Below are positions 23,408 through 38,320 of a stretch of DNA of 64,000 nucleotides, in pieces. The DNA is from Diphasiastrum complanatum (lineage: Eukaryota; Streptophyta; Lycopodiopsida; Lycopodiales; Lycopodiaceae): contig CM055093.1 in NCBI GenBank assembly GCA_029204225.1, positions 17,385,041 through 17,449,040 on the forward strand, in the 5' to 3' direction. Within the stretch, counting starts at the first letter, position 1. Each line of letters starts with the position of its first letter. A program made the translations under genes and the position numbers. The notes beneath the pieces were generated by a model. That model did no database searches. It was not told where the DNA came from and worked only from the letters and a program-made list of their open reading frames with translations.

Positions 23408-26400
23408 ATGGCTGCACCTTCTCCAGGGCCGCCAGCATCTGCATTCCCTACTTCAGCTTTGCCGCCCTCACCCCGACTAGTCGCTTCCCCTTCTTTAGTT
23501 TCTTCTTGGACTCGCCAAGATGATAAGCTTTTTGAGTCTGCGCTTTCTGTCTATGAACAAGATATTCCGGATCTTTGGAAGCAGGTTGCAGCCATGGTTC
23601 CTGGAAGAGACCCCTTTGAGCTTCAAAGTCATTTCTCAGTATTAGCCGAGGATGTGAAATTAATTGAGGCAGGGTTAGTGGCTTTGCCGAATTATAGTGA
23701 TCCATCTTTGGCATCAGAAAGTGTAGCAGACCAAGTTCCAAGTGCTTGTGACAGCCCGCTTATAAAAAAGGAAGTGAATTTTGTTTCTGCACAGCCCTCT
23801 GCCTTTGCTACAACTGGTAGCAACAACAAAGGAGGAAATGGTTTTGTAAGCAGTAAGGCAAATCTTGGAAAGCCCTCAGAGCAGGAGCGTCGCAAGGGTA
23901 TACCTTGGACTGAAGAAGAGCATCGGTATATATTCTCTTTCTCTCACTTGTGTTTAGTCCTTTTCTAATTTTTCCGTCTGGCGAAAGAAGTCAAACATTC
24001 ACAAAACAATGGCCCGTTTCAATTTCCTTGACTCTTTCTGTTGAGTGTTCAATGCATTGTTCAGTTCGTTATTTAAGACCTACACGCTGCTAGCATCATT
24101 ATGTTCCTTATGAACACATACATGACAACAATCTTTCTTCAGCTTTGTTTGTGTTGTATTACCGCTACTACTTATTCACATAGCTTGCAGCTGCAGGACA
24201 CAGTGGCAAAGCAGTAGTGCATAATCCACGCTAGTCATGATGAAGTCGATGGTAGAGGAATTTTAGGGTGGTCTCTATATGTCTAAACGCCATGCTTAGC
24301 CTAGCAAAGATAAAAGTTCAATTGCTCATGTATAGTTCTTTAGGTGATCTGACTGAAAGGAGCAGGACAGTTTTCTCCATAGGTTGTGGATTTGGATTTA
24401 TCATTCAGGACATATTTTTTCAAATGAGATAAAAAGTTGGGCTTGTGCTTAGAAATATTTTGTACCCATTGTTTTGCTAGATAAGTGGACTTCAGGAAAA
24501 GACAGATTCACAATGTTGATCTCTTGTAGTGTATGTAAATCAACGCAGACATAATGTTTATGCATCTTGATCTTGACCTGATCACCGGGACTGAGGGATG
24601 TGTTATGAACAAAGCACATAGCACTCTATTGTAACCAAAAAGAAATGTCAATGAGTTTCTTAAATGACTAGCAAGTTGATAAAAGATCAGGTATATTGTT
24701 GTAACAACGTTAATCCTAGCCTAAGGGTGGTTTCACATGGAAGAGTCCAGGGCTGTTTCAAATTATGCACTTACCCCCTGATTTGAAAGCTTAGGTCTTT
24801 CCATGTCATTCCATGTGAAAGCCCCTTTCATTTGGAGGTCAAGGCATTTAATGTCTAAACCCAAATTAGGTAAGGCATTTATGTTTTTTATTGGAGGGGA
24901 GAGAAAGGGTCCACCACTTACCCCCCATACTCCAAGAGGCCTAAGGGACTCCCCTGGTATGGTATGTTGAGTTACTCCAGGTTGGCACCTAGGATGCCCA
25001 CCTAGGGGCAACTCTCATCCCTTGTGAAACGTGGGGAAGGCCTCTTGGAGTGGCTCCACCAATCAAAGTAGAGTATTTGGGCCTTTTGGACTTAACCCCC
25101 ACTATGTGTGACCCCACCCTAAATTTGATCGATGACGCTGATCTCTATGCATCCTGATCTGCACCTGATCGCCAAGGACTGCGAGCATGGGTTATGAACA
25201 AAAGCACATGACTTCTTAATGTAGTTGAAGAAAAATGTCAATGAGTAGCTCAAATGACTAGCAAGCTCATATAAGATTAAGTAATTGTTGTAATAATGTT
25301 AATACTCACCTAAATATGGTCTATGCGGGAGCTACTACTGATCTAAGCTAAACTATAGTTTATGCTAGCCTAAAACTCAACAACCACCCTTGTTGAATGA
25401 GGCCTATTTATACTTGAAGGACAGCTAATCGGTGACAATGTTTTGCTGAATCATGGCTCGAACCACGATTCGAGTTTTACCTAGAATCAGCCGACAATTT
25501 GAGTTGGAAATATAAATAAGAGCAAACTTCTGATTCATTTTAGATAGAATAGTTCATTGAATCAATGACAAACCTCTCCTAAATGCACAAAAGATACTAG
25601 GATTTGTGATGCATAAGTGCACTTGGCCTTTATGCAAGTCAAATCAAACTTGCATCGTGTCTTTCTCTTAGGGACCAACTCAAAGGTACCAAATATCTTG
25701 TTTTAAATAATCTCAAAGAGCTCTTCAATCTTTTGAAGTTATAACATTGAGTATTGAAGCCCATCGAACGCTCAACTTTTTTAATTCTTGAATTAGCAAT
25801 TTGTACCTATTAGCCTGGACTCTCTAGCCTATAATTTTGATAGTGTAGCATGCACTTTAAACCCTAAACCAACAATGCTGAGGATAGAGAACCAACCCAT
25901 GGAAACCTTCCATGCTTTCCCATGTATACACTTAGCAATAGGCTTGTCATGCCATTGCACTAGGAACAAGGCAATGGATTATACAAACGTGTGCCTAGAT
26001 AATAGCCATTGGAAGGTAAGGTTTAACTATCATAATGAATTTGAAATGATGGCAACTGTATCAAACTGACAATTAGATGCATGGAGAATGTTGACATGAA
26101 AGATAGGTGCAACTTTGACTAGGGGAGGCAACTTGAGTTTATAGGTAGGCGACATTAGTAAGAACTTTAGGAGTCTCAAAAGGTCCATAACAATGTTCAA
26201 CAAGAGGGATATGCAAAACCAATTGACGAAATTGATGTAGTGATGCCTCATCATATTGAAGTTGATACTTGAGCATGTTACGTTGTATCAAGATAGAAAT
26301 GATGTTGGTCATTTCATGAAATTATACATAATGATAAGTGCTTCTTGGTTCCCAAGGGGAGGCTCGAACCTGGGACCAAAGAAACCTTTGGATGTCAACC

Positions 26401-29251
26401 TAACCAATTGAGCCAACCTCATTGGGTTCAACCTATGAAAATGGAAGATCTCACAGAGGAATAAATTCAGCAAAAAGAAAGTCTTCTTAGACGACATAAT
26501 TGTATGTTACGAAATTTGAGTGTGAATTTTTTATAAAGGAAGCTACATGCTCAAGAATCAAAGTGTTAAAACTTCCGACTCTCCTTGGTCTGTCTACCTA
26601 AGATTGTGCTATCAAGGATAATGTTGAGAATGTTGTTTTGATGAAGGAAAAGGACTACGCATATTAGAGCTAGAAATGTGTGATGCCTTGTTGGGGAGGC
26701 GAGTTGCTTTTGAAAGCAAAAAGTTTTATTCATCCAATGGAAGCCCTAAATTGGATATCCACGATTAATCAATTGAGCTTCACACATTGGGTAATGTTGA
26801 GGATCGTGTTTCCCGAATATTTTTACTATTCTAAAATACACTCGTATGTGTGTTTGGCAATCAATGTCAATTGATGCCAAATTCTTTGAGTGCCAAGATA
26901 GTGTGAGTGTTCGACATTTAGAATTTTAAAGACTTGTGTTCTAGAAAAGCCCAGTCTTTTGGCTAGGAATGGAATAGAACGTCTTAAGAATATGTTATTA
27001 CATTAAAAGAACCGCAAGATTATATAGGACAATGTTTTAAAGCAAGTGTTTATTTGGAGATGCCACCTAGTCAATTGGGAAAGCTTATTGATGAATCTTT
27101 GCCTAGGAAATGGAGGCGGCATGGCCATGTGTAGGTAATTATGGGCTGATTGACCATGATGAATCATGCTATTCCAATAGGTGAAAACATGACAACTTTT
27201 GAATTAACGAGATTGTCTCTGAAGGCTACTTTTAGGTCTTTTGGGCTATCAACTTGTATTGTTAGTGACTCCAACAAGAAGTTTGGCTATCACTTTCGGT
27301 TGGAGCTATGTGTCACTATGAGCACAACACAACATGCCCTTATGAATGGCTTGACATAGAGGGTTGATTAGGAAGAAATGGTGAAGTAGATATAAGTAAG
27401 AGACAATTTGATTGAGAAGACGCAAGCATATCTTTCAATTTACAATTTGTCTATAGCAATGCCAAGCGTTTCATGATGAGATACAACCTATTTGTGCTTA
27501 TGTATGGCTTCCAACCAAAATGCCAATAGGGGTAGTGTCAGAAAGGGGGAGCATGTTGGCATCAAGGGATTCTCTTGAAGACATGAAACAAATGGTAAAG
27601 TATGCTACAAAAAGCATGAAGAAACCTCAGAATAGACCCAAAGGGTGTGGACATGGAAAATCGAATTTGAAATTAGAATGCTTGATGGAAAATTGAATTT
27701 GAAATTAGAATGCTTGAATGCTCGTAAACCCTAAAGATATGTGAGCGTGCGAAGTTTTCTCTGAGGTGTTGTGGTCCATATCCATTATTGAAGAGAGTCG
27801 GTGAGGTTGCTTATGATTTAGAAAGGTTTCTATGTCCTTGTAATCTTACATTTAAGCCAACCAAAAAGAGTAGTTGGGGTATATCTAATAACCTTGTAGG
27901 AAATGACACCTTTGTCAAGCTTGTAGTGCTAGATGAGATACTCAACATGAGAGAGTTGCATGTGTCATTCTCTATGTTGTATCTGGTTAAGGTAACTATA
28001 AAACACTGTAGGACTCAACCGGGAAAGAGCTAGTAGGCTCAGAAGATTGTTTCGTGATCTTTTTCAAAGATGTAAACACTACGTACGAGGGAGTGCCACA
28101 TCCCTTGTTTTTCAGCTGAGGATCTCTACACAGGAATGATAGGGAAGAGTAGAGAAAAGGATGGTGTGCCTTGTGATGGGTATGGCCTTTAAGTGTCCAG
28201 GTCAGTGTAAGAAGTGCTCACTAGGGACCAGTAAGCGAAATGTCGCAGTTTGTCAAGGGGATCATCTTAGAAGTAATATGGAGGAATGACAGATCTAGTT
28301 TAGGGCCAAATGAGATGTTCCTTGCCCAAAAAATTCTCTTATCCAATTTATGGCCCAAAGCACACAAGAACACTAGTATAACCAAAAGGAGGAATGTCAC
28401 TGAGTTGCTGAAGTTTATATGAAGCTGATAGAAGAGAGTTTATTGCTGTATCGATACCAGTACGTGCGTAAATCTGGTTTTTGCAAAGCTAGTACTGGTC
28501 TGAAGTAAGCTAAGCTTTTTGCCAGCGTAACTCTTATAAGTTGTCTATTTGGATTCCCAATCAGCCTGTTGATAGGGCATTGGGACCGAAGCAGGTTAGA
28601 TTGGCGACTTATCATGAGGACCTACTAATAATGACTAAATGAATAACTCATGTCTCCCAGGGTCCCCATTAGTGGTGCAAAATTTCATTTATTCACAAAC
28701 AACTTTATGTGGTACAAATTTTGGCATGAAGGTCCAAAATTCAAATACTAATAGCTACTATCAAATAATATTATGGGGGCCTGAGGCTAAATAGCCTCCT
28801 GTGGATTGCCTGCAACTGCATGAGTGGCATGTTCAAGCATATGCTTGGATTACCATGCGAGGTATCGCGGTTGAATTTTGTGAAGCTAAAGAACACATGC
28901 CTCATTTTTTACAGGCCTGTAACTTTTGCACTATAGTTTATGTATTGATCTTACCTGATACGTGTGCATAGTCCCATAAAGCTTGGAAAGAAGACTGATA
29001 AGGGCGGTATGAGTTGATAATTACATTACAAACTACATATTGGATCAGTGATCGAATTTTCTTGTGATGCAGTGGATGTAAATTCTCAGTTCTTATCCAT
29101 TCACATGCTTTGATGTAATTAAATGGGGTCTATTTTCATGAATTCAGATTCAAAGAAACTGATGAAAGTGGTCTTATGAGGCAAGCCTGTCTTGGGCCTT
29201 TAAACCTTCAAAAGGGAAAAAAAACTTCTAAGAATTGCATTTTAGAAACTC

Positions 29252-29314
<63 letters not shown>

Positions 29315-29844
29315 TTTTTGAAATTTGTGTTCGCTGAACAAAACAGCTCTTTTGTGACCAATGCAGGCTCTTTTTGCTTGGACTGGAAAAATTTGGCAAG
29401 GGTGATTGGCGAAGCATATCCAGAAATTTTGTGATTTCAAGGACACCAACTCAGGTTGCAAGTCATGCCCAGAAATACTTCATTCGACTAGCTTCCATAA
29501 ACAAGGATAAGAGACGGACCAGTATCCATGACATAAGGAGTGTGACGAATGGAGATGTTAGGCAAGCTCATCATCCTCCTATTACTGGTCAATCTCCGAT
29601 GGTGAATGGCCCAGTTCTTGGTCAACCCGTACAACATCTTCCTCAGCAGAATTCTCCTGGTGTTGGCCTATATGTAACACCTGCTGCAGGATCAGCTGTT
29701 GGTACCCCGGTCCTTCTGCCTTCAGCAGGCCATGCAGCATCACATGATGCAAGACCTCACCTAGCAATGCCTGGCATGCCTGTTCCACCACAGCAAGTTC
29801 CACAACCCATGTATCCCATCCCTCAGCCAGCGATGAATCACTGA
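23408..29844 (+). CDS. DIV: DIVARICATA-like MYB transcription factor (two SANT/MYB domains, SHAQKYF class)
   Basis: Nuclear DNA-binding transcription factor. The coding exons are 23408-23925 and 29367-29844. The donor is CG|GTATAT, the acceptor TGCAG|GCTC, and the phase-2 join restores [13 protein letters not shown]. The product is 331 residues. Domain 1 (about residues 34-85) is the N-terminal SANT repeat, [20 protein letters not shown] to [13 protein letters not shown], which in DIV/RAD proteins mediates protein contacts. Domain 2 (about 166-220) has [40 protein letters not shown] and SHAQKYFIR, the DNA-binding MYB repeat. The C-terminus is rich in Pro, Gln and Gly. A complete gene; the 5.4-kb intron is filled with repeats. 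Six G-boxes upstream may confer ABA or light response. The subfamily call is firm; orthology to DIV itself is not tested. Confidence 0.93.
24550..25320. repeat. Direct repeat pair with internal inverted repeats in the MYB intron
   Basis: 24550-24727 and 25136-25320 are diverged copies sharing CCTGATC, TTATGAACAAA, AAATGTCAATGAGT and AAATGACTAGCAAG. Between them TTTCACATGGAA (24731) pairs with TTCCATGTGAAA (24809). ACTCCAAGAGGCCT (about 24929) pairs with AGGCCTCTTGGAGT (about 25038). This may be a small non-autonomous element inserted into an older repeat. Confidence 0.6.
26030..26260 (-). pseudogene. Gypsy integrase C-terminal fragment
   Basis: The minus strand reads YGPFE.PKVL and, after a frameshift, [20 protein letters not shown]. 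This matches the GPFxIL...AYKLxLP...PVFHVSxL module at the integrase C-terminus of chromovirus-type gypsy elements. It is short and broken, lying inside the MYB intron. Confidence 0.6.
27120..27860 (+). pseudogene. Gypsy integrase remnant in the MYB intron
   Basis: The plus strand has [20 protein letters not shown] and [19 protein letters not shown], corresponding to the MAHFIP...IVSDRDxxF integrase core (catalytic Asp retained, context decayed). Further on, [20 protein letters not shown] resembles the C-terminal KhxP+haGPaxIxxxhGxxAY module. Stops interrupt it. It is in the opposite orientation to the fragment at 26030-26260, so at least two old insertions lie in the intron. Confidence 0.65.
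29255..29310. repeat. (GA)n microsatellite near the MYB intron acceptor
   Basis: A 56-base GA run ending 56 bases before the acceptor at 29366. Confidence 0.95.
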
Positions 29845-30372
29845 TTTGCATTATGGGCTTTAAGGTGATACAGGTGAATTTTGTTGTGAGGCTTAGAGAT
29901 CTGTTATGTAGCCTTACTGCCATAAGGCCCCCTGGGCAAGGTTGATAGACCCCCTGTTTTTTTGCCTGCAAACCAGCTAGTTCAAGAAGCATGTTTATAT
30001 GTTGCAGCTTACACAAACAGAAACACTGTGCTGAAGGGATTCACTGCACATTCTTGCAAAGGCTTATGATCTATTGCAGTATGATCTTCCAAGCTTCCTT
30101 CATTTTCGCTCAATTCTTTCCTCTTCATCATGGACACATGTTTGAGGATTCCAGCAATAATGTTTTCTTGTATCAAGATGGTGCTAGTTCTGGATTCATG
30201 GCTTGTGAAAGAGAGCTTTTCCAGCCATTATACAAAAACCTTGTACCTGTACTGTATTTTGAAAAGCTCTGTGCATTGCTTTTCTTGCACCATTCCAGTT
30301 CAACTACATGCAAACAATGTTGTGTCTGCGTTGTGATTACCAGTCATTTCACAATCATCATGTGTGCGTGTG

Positions 30373-30375
<3 letters not shown>
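29845..30375 (+). other. Presumed 3' UTR of the MYB gene
   Basis: Follows the TGA at 29842-29844. No other gene was seen, and the poly(A) site was not identified with confidence. Confidence 0.5.

Positions 30376-30439
<64 letters not shown>
30376..30439. repeat. (GA)n microsatellite
   Basis: A GA run of about 64 bases. Confidence 0.95.
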
Positions 30440-30441
<2 letters not shown>

Positions 30442-30599
30442 CTGGGAAAGGAAAAGTGCTGCCCATGTAGTAGTCAAGTTTTTCTCTATAGTGAAAATTG
30501 CCATTTCCAGGACTTTCCATGGCATAAAAACAGTGTGAAGCTCTATATATGTATGTGTGTGTGTGTGTGTTTGTTATATTATATACATAGTATATAAAA

Positions 30600-32980
30600 T
30601 TATAAATACTTAAGTTTGAAAATAATTTGCAGGATATTCAGCAAAAATGATTTGCACGACATCAAACAAAAATTAGATCGATACAGTTAATAATATTTGA
30701 CAAAAACAGGGTCCACATACTGTTCAAATTTTTATTTTTGGAAAACTACTATCAGATCTCCCATAAAATTTCGTGTGTTTTCTGATCCTATTGACACGGT
30801 TTTTATGTTGTATACTCCTTTCTAAAACACAAGAATAATCATGAGGTCTTTAGGTATTGGGGAACGGTAACGGTTTCTTCATAATCTTACGACTATTAAA
30901 CTGGGTATAAAGGTCACAAAAAATGCTTTCCCCAAGTGTAAAGGATTGTTTTTGGCATTTTGCATTACGATTGATAATATGTTTATGGGCCATAGATTTT
31001 GACTTTTTGCGAGGAGTAATTTCTTGTCCCAAATCCTTTACAATTTATAGCTGTAAACTACTTTTGAAAAGTTTTATGGACTTCCAAGATTTTGTAATGT
31101 GTTGCATGCCGTTCTCACAGAGATTCTACTTTACATTTCATTTTATGGTCCTCTTCCAATTAAATGTCACTGAAAGCTTAAATCATAATTTCTAGAAAAA
31201 TGTTGTTCCTTGCATGATTTAATCCACTTCAAATATATGAAGTAGAATGCCAACATGATCATTTTACAATCAAAGAACATGTTTGAACCTTAGCGGCTAG
31301 TCCTCCCAATTAACTTAGCTTAGTTTATATGGAATTCAAATTAGCTCAAGTAAGGCTAGAAGACAATCAAGCATTATTGATTCAAGAAAGGAGACCTTTC
31401 TCTTCCTAATGGATGACTCAATTCCATATAGGAGATTGAATGACTTCTACATAGTACACTCAATCCCAACAATATAGTGAATTCAAACCACTAACATACG
31501 TCTGCATTAGATTTCATAGATATGCCTAGAGACACATTCAGTAAATTTCTATACCTCTCTAAATCTAAGTTTACTTGTAGTCGTGGTGAAGACTAGCATT
31601 ATGGACAAAATGAAATTAGTCATTTGAAACAAAATAAATAAATATAATAAGAATATTGGTAGACAAAAGGCATATCTCAAAGTCATACATATGTGTGTAT
31701 TATCTTCAACATAAACTTGGTGGCTAGCACAAATTACAACATATGAATAAAATCTTGGTGCACTCTTAGCTTTTGGGCATGATGGAATGGTAACACACAA
31801 AATTTTGTTAAAAGAATATTTGAGAAAACTCATAGCAAGTGGGAAAAAAACTCTGTTAGAAAAAAATGATGGGAAAAAATCACCAAGTAATTATAAATGT
31901 GCAACAAGATCATATGATTATGTCTAAATTTGCTAATCTTGGACACAATATTAAATTTCTCATAGCAATGAACAATGGAACTCTCTAATTTTCTATAGAA
32001 ATAAGATAAATTATACTTTGAAAAAAAAGGGTGATTTCATATTGTAGAAACACCTCAGCTTTTAGCAAATCATCTCACTAACCTACCAATTATATCATGA
32101 CAAAGCTCACATATATAGTGAATGCAAACATAAATCTGACCTGTTCTTGAATACAAACCATCGTTAACACCAATACCAATTCAAACGAATCACAATAACA
32201 AACTCCAAGAAAAACCTCTCTACAAAATTGATCAAATCATGATGATTGATTGAATGAAAAAGCTCATGTACCATTTAATATTCTATCAACCACTTCATTC
32301 TGTAGCCCCCGTGGGATTTTTTATCATTCAACATCATAACATCGGAAGTTATCAACAATAAATCAAATAACCAATTCATAAGAAATGACCATCATAGGAC
32401 GAACTAATTGATCTCAAAAGATAATAGACATTAATTCCTCACAATATTAGAACATGTTTGTGGAGAGGTTGTTGTTCACATCATCCAACATACATATCCT
32501 AGGCAAAATGATTTATGAAATAAAAAAATGAAACATAGATCATTCTTTCAATTTGGATAAGTTAAACTAGCATCGCATGAATAGTTGTAACATAAAACCA
32601 AGATAAAAACACTATAATGTTGTTGGATGAAGAAGAACAAGATAACATCAATTACTAACAAATATCAAGTTGTTTAACATGTACATTCACACTGATTTAC
32701 ATCGTTAGATGATGGTATGATAATGCCTAATTTGCAAAATGAATAGCAATGTAAACATCACATAGACAGTGTAGTACATTACATTATGGATATAATATTA
32801 CTTGACAAATAAAAGCAACATGCAATCTTTGCCGACATAGAATTCACTCACAATGCTGCAACATCTCTACTCACATTCGCAATGCCCAACAATATGACTA
32901 ATTAACAATATAAACATATGTCTATGTTAGATTTCATACATAAGTAACATGGATGCATCTGGAACGTATTTCAAGGGGGC
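30600..32980. other. Gene-free AT-rich spacer
   Basis: About 2.4 kb with only short open frames. No domain, LTR edge or tandem repeat was recognised. Confidence 0.55.
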
Positions 32981-32981
32981 A

Positions 32982-32984
<3 letters not shown>

Positions 32985-33070
<86 letters not shown>

Positions 33071-33153
33071 GTGTGCGCGCATGTGAGTGTGTGTGTATAT
33101 GCATGTGCATGTGCTATGTGTGTGTTGTGTGTTTGCCATGTGTGTGTTTATGG

Positions 33154-33188
<35 letters not shown>
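32985..33188. repeat. Compound AT/GT microsatellite
   Basis: (AT)n to about 33024, then (GT)n with interruptions, then a second (GT)n run ending near 33188. Poly-Cys-Val open frames here are artefacts. Confidence 0.95.
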
Positions 33189-33190
<2 letters not shown>

Positions 33191-33336
33191 CGGATTTGTC
33201 ATCGGTTTTGATAGTTTAATAACCATTGGATATAGCATCGGCTTTAGGGTTTAGGATTCGAATGACGAATGATGTCCCTACATAGACTTGTATAGCCATG
33301 AGCCTTTCCCAACTTGAATCCTAGCTATTTGTGAGT

Positions 33337-33544
33337 GTTCTTTATCACTTACTACAAAGGTATGCACACAATAATTTATCTATCTCCAGCACACCCCCTT
33401 CATCAGCCTCCATCGCTGCTTGATAGAGCCCTCCATCGCTGTTCTTTATCACTTACTACAAAGGTATGCATGCAATCATTTATCTATCTCCAGCACACCC
33501 CCTTCATCAGCCTCCATCGCTGCTTGATAGAGCCCTCCATCGCT
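33337..33544. repeat. 104-base tandem duplication
   Basis: Units 33337-33440 and 33441-33544 are almost identical, differing at a couple of positions (CACACAATAATT versus CATGCAATCATT). This suggests a recent event. Confidence 0.93.
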
Positions 33545-33559
33545 GAAATCAACTTAGTG

Positions 33560-34210
33560 GCAGTGTGGCAATCACTACAGACCCACATTGGTTCAAGAAA
33601 TGGTGTTTCTAGTAACCTCTACTGGTTTGATCCTAGAGGGATTGACGTGCTGGAGGTTCATAAATGGATCGGGTATGCACATGCCTACAGGATCATCTTT
33701 CTTTACTCTCTCTATCTCTACGGACACGGAGAAAAAAAGAGAGAATTTCTTGGGATTTTAAAGATTCTTGAGGAATAAAGGACAAATCAAGATTAAGTTT
33801 TTGGATAATCTTGAGGAAGAGTGAGAGAAGATTTTTTTTTTTTTTTTATATTCTTCTTAGAGTCTTCCTTTTCATTCTTTCATCAATCCATTATTTCTTC
33901 CTTGGAAAGCTTTGTTTGATCAATGAATGCTCTTTCAGTTGCTCACAATCTCCCTTAAACTTTTGATTTTGTTAGTGATGTGGGACGTATGGTATGAGTC
34001 CTGGATCGAGCCCTTCACATTTGAAGGGCAAGATCATCAACATTCGTTCTCTCAAGTTCATGATCCAATCATTGTAGACACATGCTCCTCTCATCTTGGA
34101 GATGTTGAAAAGATGTTTTGGCAATATTAATGCTCATATGGTTTCATAATGTTTCATTTATATAGAGTGTCGTGTGTGTCTGTGTGCGTGCATGGTGTGT
34201 GTGTGTTTGT
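33560..34210. other. Spacer without a recognised gene
   Basis: Contains a short poly-T run near 33832-33847. Frames lack recognisable motifs. Confidence 0.45.
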
Positions 34211-34216
34211 GTGGGG

Positions 34217-34232
34217 GGGGGGGGGGGGGGGT
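34217..34232. repeat. Poly-G tract
   Basis: A run of about 16 G just upstream of a long GA array. Confidence 0.9.
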
Positions 34233-34281
34233 GGATGCAAATGTTATACTAAGAATAATTATATTTTAGAACATATATATC

Positions 34282-34448
<167 letters not shown>

Positions 34449-34718
34449 CATGTTGGGGTAATATACTCGATGGCGGAGGGGGCGTTTTGAACAACCCCAA
34501 ATGTGTCTGCGACAAGCATATTCCCATTTGAAGAAAAGGCTTCTTTTCTTTTCCTATCTTTGTCATCTTTTTTCTTTTCAATTTATGGAGTGCAAGACCT
34601 TGACGTCCCAATCCCCTTACATTTATTTGATTTTTAAAATTTGGGAGGGGCTTTGTCCCCAACCCAAACATTTTTTCAAGCACGGGAGCTTTGAGTTACC
34701 ATGTTATTGTTTATTTTA

Positions 34719-34955
34719 TTTTATTTTGGAGGGGGGTTTCCCTTATTTTTTTGTTCTGGGTCGGCACCTTGACTCCATTATTTTTATTTTTATTTTATTT
34801 TCATGTGTGTGTTAGGAGGGGGATGGGGACGGAAGAGATTTTTTGGAGGGGGGTTTCTTTTAATTTCTTTCTTCGGGGCGCCTCAACTCCTTCATTATTT
34901 TTACTTTTATTTTATTTTCATGTGTGTGTTTGAAGGGGGGTGGGGGTGGGGGTGG
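34719..34955. repeat. Imperfect tandem repeat of about 120 bases
   Basis: GGAGGGGGGTTTC starts each of two units (about 34726 and 34846). Each ends in TTTTATTTTATTTTCATGTG followed by TGTGT. Confidence 0.8.
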
Positions 34956-34961
34956 GGGTGG
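34935..34961 (+). other. G-quadruplex-forming run
   Basis: Four runs of five or more G separated by single T (G6 T G5 T G5 T G5 T GG). This is a textbook quadruplex pattern with one-base loops. Confidence 0.75.
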
Positions 34962-35149
34962 AAGAGATCCCCGCAGTGTTGAGAAAATCCGCATAATTCA
35001 AGAATTGAATCGGCATCATGTCTTAAAAAATTTCAAAAAAATTTGTAAATGTCATAAATCTCAAGTTTTATATGGGCAAAACCTGCAAGTAGAAGCATAT
35101 CTCCCAGTAGGAATTAAAAATTTCCTTTAACATGTGAGATTTTGTTGGG

Positions 35150-37100
35150 AACCGAAAAATTCCTTTAACATATGAGATTTTTGAGAGAAACCTCAATAAG
35201 GTGTCCCGAACACAGAATCCCCAATCATTAGCTGTTTTTTTTAGTTTGTATCTGTTTTGGGACCGTCACACATTGTATCCAGCGGGCTTGGGTACAAAGG
35301 ATATCCCACCTTGGGAAAAGTCCAATGACTTAACCCCTAGGGGCCCCTCCAATTTTCAACCAGTAAAAATAAATAAATAAACATGAAGCCAACTTGAGGA
35401 ATTGAGGAGCAACCTCCAACTACCGTAGACTTTACAAATTAGGTCCCCCGCCTTCAAACAATTTAAAAAAGAAAAAAACTGATAGGCTTGTGCATGACTA
35501 AGTCGGACAGACTATAGACCATCAATACACACAGTTGTTGTGGTACACAATAATTAGTGGGGTACCCAACGCGGGACAACTACGGATTGTTGGGGTCTGG
35601 GTGTGAGAAGCTAGCACCTGCGTGCTCCAAATTTGCAATGGCTGGTTGATGTGTAGTGCAATGGCTACACATTGCTATGTGCTTTAATGCACCTTAAAAA
35701 AAATGTGTTGTTGCTATAGTACATGCTATATTAGTCACCATTGACCAATGTGGCGTGTTGGTTGCAGCCTACAACCAACCCAGATTTAGCTTAAGTGCAA
35801 CAAAGGGGAAAGAAGAATGTAAGCTAGGGTTGTGAGTAGTCTATGACTGGCACGCCCAACTTATAATATAAAGAAAAAAGAACACAAAACACCGGGTGTA
35901 AAAGAATCGCAAAAGGCTTCTTGCAGGGTTGCATGTGGGGACACTAGAAATAGTGCCAAAATCAGATTCATGCCTACTAATCAACTCCTGCACCTTCTCC
36001 AACTGGCATGGAATAAGTCTCCTCCTAGCTCTTTTCTCTCTCTCTCTACTCTACCTCTCCTCTCCGATGCAAACTCTAACTCTGACGTGCTATAGGTTGG
36101 GATGACAACGAACATGATTTGGCGTCCCACCAATACTACCTACACCATCAATAGTAACGACCGACACACCCTCAATGCTACGTGAGTCTAGCACCAAACT
36201 TGCACTCGGACATGCCATATTCTCGATAACTCTCTGGCCTCTAGATGCAACCAGCAATGCTCTTCACACCGCATTGTGTCTCCTATTTAATCTCCTTTTC
36301 CTTGCAGACCTACTTTCATGCTCTGGAGTAATATACGAAGGGTTGCTTCGCACACACTCAAGAGTGTCCATGTCGATAGGCCTACATGGTTTTTTTAGTT
36401 TTTCAAATAGAGATGGCTTGTCAAATTAGAACAGAAATCATCAAGTTTATTGTACAATATTAATGAAATGATCAAATTCTACCTAACAACCAAATAAAAG
36501 TAAAAACACAAACATAAACTATCTATTTTTCATGTTAATGTTACACCGACATAATGTTGACCATTTCAACATACATAGTGAGAAACAAAACATCAGCATT
36601 AGGCTTTACGATGCTAAGAACTTGCTGGAAACTCTTCTAATCATGGACTTCACAGACTTTCCGAATCATTTGAGGGAAAGACAACTTTATGGGACATCGG
36701 GAGCATAACTGTCATAGGATATTCCGACCGACATTCAATATAGTGAAGATAAAACATCTCTTTTAAAATGGGAGGAAAGTTTAGAGTGTTATTCATGGAC
36801 ACGATGGTTAAAGGCAGGGATGAAAATATTTTATCATTGATTTCAACAACTCTCGGGCCTCTACATACGACACTCTTACGTCGTTGACTTTTTGCAGCGA
36901 TGGAGTCTACTTTTTGTCATGTAAAGCTTACTTTCTAGTTAATGACATGACAGTTTGTATCACAAACATAGTGTTGGACAACCTGCCATTTAGGAACTAC
37001 CTACAAAATAGCATTGATCTTTTCCAAAAAACAGCATGCTCATTAAATCATGTGAATTAGCTACAAAATAGCTCTGTGTGTATCTTGTACATGCGCTTTT
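35150..37100. other. Gene-poor spacer
   Basis: No supported gene. A short imperfect duplication around TTCCTTTAACATGTGAGATTT occurs near 35117-35185. An open frame at 36175-36429 has no recognisable motif. Confidence 0.45.
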
Positions 37101-37110
37101 ATAGCAGCAC

Positions 37111-38320
<1,210 letters not shown>

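Noticed and set aside
33023-33219. Cys-Val repeat open frames
   Set aside because: Translation of a GT microsatellite, not a cysteine-rich peptide gene.
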